NCBI GenBank assembly: GCA_035525495.1
Contig: DATLED010000029.1
Span: 18,127 to 82,126 of the forward strand
DNA: 64,000 nucleotides
Direction of reading: 5' to 3'
DNA from: DATLED01 sp035525495
GTDB taxonomy: Bacteria > Actinomycetota > Acidimicrobiia > Acidimicrobiales > CADCTF01
Shown: positions 39,223 through 47,074 of the stretch, one piece after another
Position numbering within the stretch: position 1 is the first letter of the stretch
Layout: every line of letters begins with the position of its first letter
The notes under the pieces: generated by a model
Told to the model about the DNA's origin: nothing
The model's input: only the letters and a program-made list of their open reading frames with translations
Database searches by the model: none
Made by a program: the position numbers and the translations under genes

Positions 39223-40700
39223 TCAAGCGCTTCAGCCTGCCGTTCATCCTCCTGCTCGCCATCGGGTCTTTCGCCGGCACGATCGTCGCCGGTCACAGGC
39301 CCCAGCTCGGCCTCGATCTGCAGGGCGGCGCCTATGTCGTCCTGCAGCCGGACCGGAAGGTCGACAACGGTGTCCTCAAGCAGTCCGTCGAGATCATCAG
39401 GAGCCGAGTCGATGCTCTCGGCGTCGCCGAGCCCGACATCAGCACCCAGGGCCAGTCGATCATCGTCCAGCTCCCGGGCGTGAAGGACCAGGCCCGCGCC
39501 CTCGAGATCGTCGGCCAGACGGCGGAGCTCCGCTTCCGTCCCGTCCTCCAACCCCTGCCCCCCGAGGACGCGACGACGACCACGACGACCGCCCCACCCG
39601 ACGCGACGACGACCGCGCCCGATCCTGCGGCACCGACGACCACGACGACGGCGCCGATCGCGGGCACGACGACCCGCGAGGAGGATCTCCCCGAGTCCGA
39701 GGTCGTCCTTCCGGAGCTGGGTGAGGATCGCAAGACGGCTGTCCGGCGCTACCGCCTCGGGCCGAGCAAGGCCACCGGGACGATCGTGAAGACGGCGACC
39801 GCGGAGCCGCCGCAGGGACTCACCGGCGATTGGGCCGTGAACGCCAAGCTGACCAGCAAGGGCAACAAGACCTTCAACGAGATCGCCGCCCTGTGCTTCG
39901 CGGGTGGCCCCGAATGCCCCCCGCTCCCTCCGAACCAACACGGGCAGATCGCCATCGTCCTCGACGGCATCGTGCGGTCCGCGCCCACGGTGCAGGAGTC
40001 GAACTTCTCCGGGTCGGTGAACATCAGCGGACAGTTCAGCCAGCGCGAGGCGAAGGACCTCGCCCTCGTCCTGAAGTTCGGTGCGCTGCCGATCGAGCTG
40101 ACGCCCCAGAGCACCCAGACCGTGTCGGCGACGCTCGGCAAGGACTCGCTGCGGGCGGGGATCATCGCCGGCCTGCTCGGGCTCGGCCTCGTGATGATCT
40201 ACATGATCCTGTACTACCGGGCGCTCGGCGTCGTCGTCGTGATGGGCCTCGCGGTGTCCGGCGCGCTGCTGTGGTCGTTCGTGTCCTTCCTCGGCGAGAA
40301 GACGGGGCTGGCGCTGACGCTTGCGGGCGCCGTCGGCATCATCATCTCGGTGGGCGTCACCGTGGACTCCTACGTCGTCTACTTCGAGCGTCTCAAGGAC
40401 GAGATCCGCTCCGGCAAGTCCATCCGCAGCTCGGTGGATCGCGGCTTCAGTCGCGCCTATCGGACGATCTTCGCCGCCGACGTGTCCTCGCTGATCGGCG
40501 CCGCACTCCTGTACTTCCTGACGGTCGGGTCGGTCCGCGGCTTCGCCTTCTTCCTCGGGATCTCGGCGCTGCTCGACCTCCTCGTCGCCTGGTTCTTCAC
40601 CAGGCCGATCGTTGCCCTGCTCGGCCGGAACCGGTTCTTCACGGAGGCCCGCTTCTTCGGTGTGGCGCGTGGGTTGGCCGCGGCGGAGGGAACGGCATGA
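39219..40700 (+). CDS. secD: Protein translocase subunit SecD
   Basis: RND-type membrane protein using the proton gradient to assist Sec export, 493 residues. N-terminal helix, GLDLQGGAYVVLQPD, the P1 head, then five C-terminal helices with SLRAGIIAGLLGLGLVMIYM and VTVDSYVVYFERLKDEIR. A Thr/Pro/Ala-rich insert of about 45 residues (about 106-150, several TTTTT and TTTTAP runs) interrupts the exported head. GTGA overlap with yajC, ATGA with secF. Confidence 0.95.
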   Translation: MIKRFSLPFILLLAIGSFAGTIVAGHRPQLGLDLQGGAYVVLQPDRKVDNGVLKQSVEIIRSRVDALGVAEPDISTQGQSIIVQLPGVKDQARALEIVGQTAELRFRPVLQPLPPEDATTTTTTAPPDATTTAPDPAAPTTTTTAPIAGTTTREEDLPESEVVLPELGEDRKTAVRRYRLGPSKATGTIVKTATAEPPQGLTGDWAVNAKLTSKGNKTFNEIAALCFAGGPECPPLPPNQHGQIAIVLDGIVRSAPTVQESNFSGSVNISGQFSQREAKDLALVLKFGALPIELTPQSTQTVSATLGKDSLRAGIIAGLLGLGLVMIYMILYYRALGVVVVMGLAVSGALLWSFVSFLGEKTGLALTLAGAVGIIISVGVTVDSYVVYFERLKDEIRSGKSIRSSVDRGFSRAYRTIFAADVSSLIGAALLYFLTVGSVRGFAFFLGISALLDLLVAWFFTRPIVALLGRNRFFTEARFFGVARGLAAAEGTA

Positions 40701-41869
40701 GCGACACCGCAGCCAAGCCCGCGGGCAACATCTTCCACCGGCTCTACCACGGCGAGACGAGCTTCGACTTCGTCGGCAAGACGAAGCAGTGGTTCATCAT
40801 CTCGGGCGTCGTCATCGCCATCGGACTCGTGTCGCTGGTGTTCATTCGCGGCCTGAACTTCGGCATCGACTTCCGGGGCGGTACGGCGTGGGAGGTGCCG
40901 ACGGAGTCACCGTCGGTCGACGACGCCCGCGACGCCCTCCGTCCGCTCGGCCTCGGCGAGGCCAAGATCCAGGTCCTCGGCACGAACGTCCTGCGCGTCC
41001 AGGCCGACGCCGAAGGGGGCACCGCCGAGAAGCGCAAGGAACGGCATCAACAGATCAGCGCCGCTCTGGCGAAGGCGGAGGGGATCGACGCCTCGCTCGT
41101 CAGCGTCAACGAGGTGGGCCCGTCGTGGGGGAGCGAGATCACCGGCAAGGCCATCCGCGCCCTGATCGCCTTCCTCATCGTGATCTCGATCTACATCTCG
41201 TTCCGGTTCGAGCCGAAGATGGCGATCGCCGCCCTCGCCGCCCTCTTCCACGACATCCTCGTGACCGTCGGCATCTATTCGTTGTCCGGGTTCGAGGTCA
41301 CCCCGGCCACCGTCGTCGCCTTCCTGACGATCCTCGGGTACTCGCTCTACGACACGATCGTCGTGTTCGACAAGGTCGAGGAGAACACGCGGGGGCTTGC
41401 TGCGTCCGGGCGCATGTCCTACGCCGACATGGTCAACCTGTCCATGAACCAGGTGCTGATGCGTTCGCTGAACACGTCTCTCGTGGCCATCATGCCGATC
41501 GTCTCGATCCTGTTCGTCGGGGCGTTCCTCCTCGGAGCGACGACGCTGCAGGACTTCGGACTGGCGCTGCTCATCGGCCTCCTCACCGGCGCCTACTCCT
41601 CGATCTACATCGCCTCACCCGTGCTGGCCCTCCTCAAGGAGCGCGAGCCCCGGTACGCCGCCATCCGCGAGCGCCTCGCCTCCCGCGGCGGCCTCGGCGG
41701 CCACCTCACGCCCGCAGCCGCGGCGGCCGGTAGCGGCACGTCGGGCGGCGAGCCTCGCGACCAGGTGCCGACGGCGGCTCGGGGTGGCGCGTCCAAGCCG
41801 AACGTGGCGTCGCCCCGGCCACGCACCGGACAACCGCCTCGACCCCGGAAGAAGGGCAAGCGCCGATAG
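40697..41869 (+). CDS. secF: Protein translocase subunit SecF
   Basis: 390 residues. N-terminal helix, FGIDFRGGTAWEVP, and six-helix SecF domain with ALFHDILVTVGIYSL, LTILGYSLYDTIVVFDKVEEN and SLNTSLVAIMPI. The C-terminal 80 residues form a cytoplasmic Gly/Pro/Arg/Lys-rich tail, long for the family. ATG inside the secD stop. Confidence 0.95.
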   Translation: MSDTAAKPAGNIFHRLYHGETSFDFVGKTKQWFIISGVVIAIGLVSLVFIRGLNFGIDFRGGTAWEVPTESPSVDDARDALRPLGLGEAKIQVLGTNVLRVQADAEGGTAEKRKERHQQISAALAKAEGIDASLVSVNEVGPSWGSEITGKAIRALIAFLIVISIYISFRFEPKMAIAALAALFHDILVTVGIYSLSGFEVTPATVVAFLTILGYSLYDTIVVFDKVEENTRGLAASGRMSYADMVNLSMNQVLMRSLNTSLVAIMPIVSILFVGAFLLGATTLQDFGLALLIGLLTGAYSSIYIASPVLALLKEREPRYAAIRERLASRGGLGGHLTPAAAAAGSGTSGGEPRDQVPTAARGGASKPNVASPRPRTGQPPRPRKKGKRR

Positions 41870-41872
41870 CCT
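41867..41872 (+). promoter_or_regulatory. -10 element TAGCCT before apt
   Basis: TAGCCT overlaps the secF stop codon and ends nine bases before the apt ATG at 41882. A short leader or none is likely. Confidence 0.3.
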
Positions 41873-41881
41873 GCAGGGATC

Positions 41882-42409
41882 ATGGGCGATGCCGGCTGGC
41901 TCAAGGAGCACATCCGAGAGATCCCCGACTTCCCGAAGCCCGGCGTGACGTTCAAGGACATCACGCCGCTGCTCGCTGACGTGGCCGCGTACCGCGCGAC
42001 GATCGACGGCGTGGCCGAAGCGTTCGCCGACCTCGACGTGGACAAGGTCCTCGGCATCGAAGCGCGCGGATTCATCGTCGCCGCGCCCGTCGCGTACCGC
42101 TTCGGTGCAGGGTTCGTCCCCGTCCGCAAGGCCGGGAAATTGCCCTGGCGCATCGAGCGCGAGGAGTACGAACTCGAGTACGGCACGGATCTGCTGGAGA
42201 TCCACCAGGACGCGGTGGCACCCGGCGAGCGGGCGCTGATCGTGGACGACGTCCTGGCGACCGGCGGGACTTCAGCGGCGGCCGTCGGTCTGGTCGAGCG
42301 CCTCGGCGGCGTCGTGGTCGGGCTCGGGTTCGTCATCGAGCTCGCGTTCCTCGGCGGCCGCGGGAAGCTGGACGGGCGGCACGTGGTCTCACTGTTGACC
42401 TACGACTGA
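41882..42409 (+). CDS. apt: Adenine phosphoribosyltransferase
   Basis: Purine salvage enzyme converting adenine and PRPP to AMP, 175 residues. The PRPP loop is ALIVDDVLATGGTSAA; the family start is IREIPDFPKPGVTFKDITPLL, with GIEARGFIVAAPVAYR. apt immediately before relA is the usual actinobacterial order. Confidence 0.95.
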   Translation: MGDAGWLKEHIREIPDFPKPGVTFKDITPLLADVAAYRATIDGVAEAFADLDVDKVLGIEARGFIVAAPVAYRFGAGFVPVRKAGKLPWRIEREEYELEYGTDLLEIHQDAVAPGERALIVDDVLATGGTSAAAVGLVERLGGVVVGLGFVIELAFLGGRGKLDGRHVVSLLTYD

Positions 42410-42425
42410 GAGGAGGGAGGAGCGC

Positions 42426-44675
42426 GTGGCGACGACGGATCGGGTGACCAGCGTTTCGAGCCGGGTGCTGCCCTGGCGCCGCCACGCGTCGAGCACCGAC
42501 CCGGACGAGCTCGCCCCCGTCCTCGCTGCCTTCCGCTCGCACCCCCGCCACGCCAAGGCCGATGCCACGCTGATCCGCAACGCGTACGAGGTCGCTGAAC
42601 GGGCCCACGCCGACGTCGTCCGCCAGTCGGGCGAGGCCTACATCAGCCACCCGCTGGCCGTGGCACAGATCCTGGCGGAGATCGGCCTCGACGACATCAC
42701 CCTGGCGGCGGCGCTGTTGCACGACGTCGTCGAGGACACGGGCATCACGATCGAAGAGGTGTCCCGTGACTTCGGGTCCGTCGTCGCATCCATCGTCGAC
42801 GGCGTCACCAAGCTCGAGCGGATCTCCTTCGAGACCAAGGAGGCCCAACAGGCCGCCTCCATGCGCAAGATGCTGTTGGCGATGGCCAACGACCCCCGGG
42901 TCATCTACATCAAGCTCGCCGACCGGCTCCACAACATGCGGACGATCGCAGCGATGGCCGACCACAAGCAGAAGCGAACGGCCCAGGAGACCCTCGACAT
43001 CTACGCGCCGCTCGCGCACCGGCTCGGCATCCAGGAGGTCAAGTGGCAGCTGGAGGACCTCGCATTCGCCGTCATCCACCCCAAGCGCTACGCCGAGATC
43101 GAGCAGATGGTGGCCCAGCGGGCCCCTGGCCGTGACATCTACATCGCGCAGGTCCTCGAGGTGGTCCGCGACCGTTTGGCCGACCACCACATCACCGCCG
43201 AGGTGACCGGGCGACCGAAGCACCTCTACTCCATCTACGAGAAGATGGTCGTCAAGGGCAAGGAGTTCAACGAGATCTTCGACCTCGTGGGCATCCGCGT
43301 GATGGTGGCTTCCCAGAAGGACTGCTACGCGGCGTTGGGCGCAATCCACGCGACGTGGAACCCGGTCCCGGGCCGGTTCAAGGACTACGTCGCCACCCCG
43401 AAGTTCAACCTCTACCAGTCGTTGCACACGACGGTCGTCGGTCCGCAGGGCCAGCAGATCGAGTTCCAGCTGCGCACGTCGGAGATGCACGCCCGCGCCG
43501 AGTTCGGGGTCGCCGCCCACTGGGGCTACAAGGAGAACACGCCGCCGTCTACCGCAGCTCCCGATGCGGCGTGGTTGCAGCGGATCGTCGACTGGCAGTC
43601 CGAGACGGTCGACCCGGCCGAGTTCTTCGAGTCGCTGAAGCTCGACCTCGAGCAGGACGAGGTCTACGTCTTCACTCCCAAGGGTGACGTGCTCACGCTC
43701 CCCCTGGGCTCGACGCCGGTGGACTTCGCCTACGCCGTCCACACCGAGGTCGGCCACCACTGCATCGGCGCCCGCATCAACGGGAACATGGCGCGGCTCG
43801 ACCAGAAGCTGCAGTCGGGCGACACCGTCGAGGTCGTCACGTCGAAGGTCGCCAAGGGACCGTCCCGCGACTGGGTCGACATCGTCGCCTCGCCGAGGGC
43901 GCGCAACAAGATCCGCCAGTGGTTCTCGAGAGAACGTCGCGAGGACGCCATCGAGAACGGGCGCGAGGACCTCGCCAAGGCGCTGCGGCGGGAGGGTCTC
44001 CCGGTACAGAAGCTCGGGTCGTCGCCGGTGCTGTTGAAGCTGGCGGAGGAGCTCCACTACGCCGACCTCGAGTCGCTCCACGTCGCCATCGGAGAGGGCC
44101 ACGTCTCGGCCCAGTCGGTGGCGCAGCGCTTGGCCAAGGAGCTTCGGGGTGGCGACCACGAGGAACAGCTCCCGGCGACCGTGCGGGCGCCGCGGCGGCG
44201 GTCGAACGCGGGCACGACCGGGGTCTACGTCGAGGGCCTCGACGACGTCATGATCCGGCTGTCCCGCTGCTGCACCCCGGTCCCCGGCGACGAGATCATC
44301 GGCTTCGTGACGCGCGGGCGAGGCGTATCGGTCCACCGCGGCGACTGCTCGAACGCCGCGGCCCTCATGGCATCACAGGAGACCCGGTTGATCGAGGTCG
44401 AGTGGGACCGAGAGGCCGTCGGCTCGTTCACGGTGTCGGTGGAGCTCAAGGCACTCGACCGGACGCGGCTGCTCGCGGACGTCACCAAGGTGCTGTCGGA
44501 GTCGCACGTGAACATCCTCTCGTCGTTCTCCCACACCGGCCCCGACCAGGTGTCGCGGATGCGCTTCGAGTTCGAGCTGGCCGATCCGTCCCACCTCGAC
44601 TCGATCATCGCCGCCGTGAAGCGCGTCGACAGCGTCTACGACGCCTACCGCATGCTCCCCGGAAAGGGCACCTGA
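42426..44675 (+). CDS. relA: Bifunctional (p)ppGpp synthetase/hydrolase (RelA/SpoT homologue)
   Basis: Stringent-response enzyme, 749 residues. The HD hydrolase domain (HPLAVAQIL, LLHDVVEDTGI, KLADRLHNMRT) and the synthetase domain (GRPKHLYSIYEKM, DLVGIRVMV, QSLHTTVVGPQG) both look intact. TGS (VYVFTPKGDVLTLPLGSTPVDFAY), a zinc-finger-like CCTPVPGDEIIGFVTRGRG and C-terminal ACT domain follow. GTG start with GAGGAGGGAGGAG upstream. As the apparent single long RSH protein it probably both makes and degrades (p)ppGpp. Confidence 0.96.
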   Translation: MATTDRVTSVSSRVLPWRRHASSTDPDELAPVLAAFRSHPRHAKADATLIRNAYEVAERAHADVVRQSGEAYISHPLAVAQILAEIGLDDITLAAALLHDVVEDTGITIEEVSRDFGSVVASIVDGVTKLERISFETKEAQQAASMRKMLLAMANDPRVIYIKLADRLHNMRTIAAMADHKQKRTAQETLDIYAPLAHRLGIQEVKWQLEDLAFAVIHPKRYAEIEQMVAQRAPGRDIYIAQVLEVVRDRLADHHITAEVTGRPKHLYSIYEKMVVKGKEFNEIFDLVGIRVMVASQKDCYAALGAIHATWNPVPGRFKDYVATPKFNLYQSLHTTVVGPQGQQIEFQLRTSEMHARAEFGVAAHWGYKENTPPSTAAPDAAWLQRIVDWQSETVDPAEFFESLKLDLEQDEVYVFTPKGDVLTLPLGSTPVDFAYAVHTEVGHHCIGARINGNMARLDQKLQSGDTVEVVTSKVAKGPSRDWVDIVASPRARNKIRQWFSRERREDAIENGREDLAKALRREGLPVQKLGSSPVLLKLAEELHYADLESLHVAIGEGHVSAQSVAQRLAKELRGGDHEEQLPATVRAPRRRSNAGTTGVYVEGLDDVMIRLSRCCTPVPGDEIIGFVTRGRGVSVHRGDCSNAAALMASQETRLIEVEWDREAVGSFTVSVELKALDRTRLLADVTKVLSESHVNILSSFSHTGPDQVSRMRFEFELADPSHLDSIIAAVKRVDSVYDAYRMLPGKGT

Positions 44676-44677
44676 GC

Positions 44678-44723
44678 TTTTGTCATGCGGATCCCGCCTC
44701 GGACGGCGGGATCCGGCTGCCAG
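44678..44723. repeat. GGATCC palindrome family, copy 2
   Basis: TTTTGTCATG followed by CGGATCCCGCC (44688-44698) and GGCGGGATCCG (44705-44715), then GCTGCCAGA. The core is an exact inverted repeat; outer arms have decayed compared with the copy at 13981. It lies between the convergent relA and DUF559-gene ends and supplies the last codons and stop of the latter. Confidence 0.8.
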
Positions 44724-45645
44724 ATCGCCGGAGACGGCGTCGGGCCTCGCGAACGACCGCGACCGCCCGGTCGGGCTCGTACCAGACCCACTCTTCGAGG
44801 ATGCGGTCGACCGACGCCCATCCCGCGGCGAGGAGACGGGCGTCCCGATCCGCGTCGTGGGCCATGTCGAGCTCGCTGGAATGGTGGAGGAGGCTGTCGA
44901 CTTCGAACAGTGCGCTCAGGGATCGGTCGGCGAAATCCACGCGGCCGATCCACTCATGGCCCCCGACGTCGACCTGGCGATCGAGCGGAGGCTCGCCGGC
45001 CTGTTCGAGGATTCGCCGAAACCGGCCCTCGAGCCCGCTCGCGACGGGACGGCTACCAGGCGGATTGCGATCCAGCCACTCCCGCATCAATACGATCCCG
45101 TTGCGGCCGTGCTCAGCGAGTTCTGGCAGGAGTTGATGGAGGCGAAGGTGAACGGCGGGGCTCCGCGTGCACACCGTGTCGAGCGCCCGCTCGACGCGGT
45201 CCGCGCGTTCGCTTCCGGCCAGCTGGAAGAGCAAGAAGGGGAGCGTGACGGTCGGAATGCCAGAGACGACGGTGGTCAGCTCGTCGGGGAGGTACCGGAG
45301 GAGCCGCAGCTCTCCGTTGTGCGGTGGTCGAGTGCTGCTGCCACGACGGCGACTGACCTGTGGGATCGCCGGCGGGAACCCTGCCACTCCCCAGACGAGC
45401 GCGCCGGATCGGCGGTTGAGCACGGTTCCCGGACCACCGTCGAGCACGGCCGCCATGTGGGGATCGAGCGGATGCGGTGGCGCGCCCGCGAGTCGCAGCA
45501 CGCGTGGCGTCGCGAGCGTCCAGGTGCCGGTGCGGAGTCTGGATCGCTGCGCCTCCCAGCTGACCCCGTTCTCCGCCGCCTGCCGCCGTGCCACCATTGC
45601 GTACTGCTTCCGAGCCATCGCCCGAAGCGCTTCCTCCGTGTCCAT
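44683..45645 (-). CDS. DUF559/AbiEi-like protein, probable accessory gene
   Basis: 320 residues. The N-terminal part (AMARKQYAMVARRQA...SRLRTGTWTLATPRVLRLAG) resembles the winged-helix antitoxin domain of AbiEi-type proteins. The C-terminal part (LEGRFRRILEQAGEPPLDRQ, GRVDFADRSLSALFEVDS) resembles the DUF559/Vsr-like PD-(D/E)XK fold with candidate metal residues Asp and Glu. Such genes are numerous and variable in actinobacteria; their function is not established. It lies between relA and hisS, flanked by two copies of a palindromic element, and its last 11 codons are made of one of them. Starts at ATG 45645. Confidence 0.7.
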   Translation of the reverse strand: MDTEEALRAMARKQYAMVARRQAAENGVSWEAQRSRLRTGTWTLATPRVLRLAGAPPHPLDPHMAAVLDGGPGTVLNRRSGALVWGVAGFPPAIPQVSRRRGSSTRPPHNGELRLLRYLPDELTTVVSGIPTVTLPFLLFQLAGSERADRVERALDTVCTRSPAVHLRLHQLLPELAEHGRNGIVLMREWLDRNPPGSRPVASGLEGRFRRILEQAGEPPLDRQVDVGGHEWIGRVDFADRSLSALFEVDSLLHHSSELDMAHDADRDARLLAAGWASVDRILEEWVWYEPDRAVAVVREARRRLRRSGSRIPPSEAGSA

Positions 45646-45689
45646 CTCGCCACCCTCTCGCGCGGGTGCGACACATTCCCCACCAAGCC

Positions 45690-45740
45690 CTTCTGACAGC
45701 GGATCGCCGCCTTCGGCGGCGGGATCCGGCTGTCAAAAGC
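45690..45740. repeat. GGATCC palindrome family, copy 3
   Basis: CTTCTGACAGCGGATC-GCCGCC, then TTC, then GGCGGCGGGATCCGGCTG and TCAAAAG. The right arm matches the copy at 13981 closely; the left arm has lost a few bases (GGATCGCC for GGATCCCGCC). It lies between the divergent DUF559 and hisS starts. Confidence 0.78.
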
Positions 45741-45767
45741 CCGAATGGCGTGGCCAGGAGCGACCAC

Positions 45768-45773
45768 TAACCT
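45768..45773 (+). promoter_or_regulatory. -10 element TAACCT of hisS
   Basis: The same hexamer as before thrS, ending eight bases before the hisS ATG at 45782. A leaderless or near-leaderless start is likely. Confidence 0.4.
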
Positions 45774-45781
45774 GCCAATCG

Positions 45782-47074
45782 ATGCCCGCCCAGCACCAGG
45801 CGCCGAAGGGGACGCTCGACGTCCTGCCGCCCGGCAACGGCGGGGCGCCGTTCGACTCGGCGGCGTTCAGCGGGCTCGTGGGCAAGTTCGCCGCCCGGGT
45901 CGCCGCCGCCGGCTTCGGGCTGATCGTCGGCCCGATGTTCGAGGACCTCGCGGTGTACGCGCGGGTCGGCGCCACGACGGACATCGTCCGCAAGGAGATG
46001 TACGACTTCCACGACAAGGGTGACCGCCACCTCGCGCTTCGTCCGGACAGCACGCCGAGCGTCGTGCGGGCCTACGTCGAGCATCGCCCGACCCTCCCCT
46101 GGAAGGTCTGGTACGCCACCGCCCACTTCCGCTATGACCAACCCCAGGCCGGCCGGTACCGGCAGCACCACAGCGTCGGCGTCGAGGTGCTCGGAGTGGC
46201 CGACGCCGACCTCGATGCCGAGCTCATCGCGCTCTCGCACCAGTTCCTGACCGAGGACGTGGCGCTCGGCCACGTCGAGCTCATGATCAACTCGATCGGC
46301 GACGACGTGTGCCGCCCGGCCTACCGGGACGAGCTCGTCCACTACGTCGGCGCCCACGAAGTCGACCTGTGTGCGGAGCATCGCGACCACTGGCGCGACA
46401 ACCCCATGCGACTGTTCGACTGCAAGCGCGAGCCGTGCCGCGCGGTCACCGACGAGGCGCCCCGCCTCCTCGACCACCTCTGCGAGCCGTGCGCCGCGCA
46501 CTTCGAGCGGACGAAGGCCGGACTGGAGGCGCTGAAGATCGACTACCGGGTCGAGACGCGCCTCATCCGCGGGCAGGACTACTACAACCGCACGACGTTC
46601 GAGTACGAGTCGACGGCCCTCACGAACGCGCAGCTCGCGCTCGGCGGTGGCGGACGGTACGACGGCTTCGTCGAGGCGCTTGGCGGACCGGCGACCCCGG
46701 GGATCGGCTTCGGCCTCGGCATCGAACGCATCCTCCTCGCCGCCCAAGCGGAGGCCGGCGACGCCGACGCGCAGACCCGACCGTCCGCCGGCACCAGCAT
46801 CGACGTCTTCGTGATCGACACCACCCCGGATGCCGTCCACGCCGCGGCCCTCACGAACGAGCTCCGCCAAGCCGGCGTCCGGACCGATCGTGCCTATGAC
46901 CAGCGCTCGTACAAGGCGCAGATGAAGCAGGCGATCCGCAGCGGCGCATCCCACGCGCTCGTCGTCGAACCCGAGGGGTGGACGATCCGCACCCTGCAGG
47001 AGAAGGGCGAGCCGACCCCCGTCGAACCCGCCGACGCCGTTCCCGAGATCCGAAAGCGAATGCCGACCTCATGA
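45782..47074 (+). CDS. hisS: Histidyl-tRNA synthetase
   Basis: Class II synthetase, 430 residues. It begins with the family APKGTLDVLPP; motif 2 is HFRYDQPQAGRYRQHHSVGVE, the His-A motifs are VETRLIRGQDYYNRTTFE and LGGGGRYDGFVEALGG, and a C-terminal anticodon domain (DVFVIDTT...DQRSYKAQMKQA) is present. A CDLC-less insertion with paired Cys (LFDCKREPCR, LCEPCAAH) looks like a zinc site found in a subset of HisRS. ATGA overlap with aspS. Confidence 0.94.
   Translation: MPAQHQAPKGTLDVLPPGNGGAPFDSAAFSGLVGKFAARVAAAGFGLIVGPMFEDLAVYARVGATTDIVRKEMYDFHDKGDRHLALRPDSTPSVVRAYVEHRPTLPWKVWYATAHFRYDQPQAGRYRQHHSVGVEVLGVADADLDAELIALSHQFLTEDVALGHVELMINSIGDDVCRPAYRDELVHYVGAHEVDLCAEHRDHWRDNPMRLFDCKREPCRAVTDEAPRLLDHLCEPCAAHFERTKAGLEALKIDYRVETRLIRGQDYYNRTTFEYESTALTNAQLALGGGGRYDGFVEALGGPATPGIGFGLGIERILLAAQAEAGDADAQTRPSAGTSIDVFVIDTTPDAVHAAALTNELRQAGVRTDRAYDQRSYKAQMKQAIRSGASHALVVEPEGWTIRTLQEKGEPTPVEPADAVPEIRKRMPTS

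Noticed and set aside
42333..44336. 667-codon ORF antisense to relA
   Set aside because: relA has every expected domain in the plus strand.
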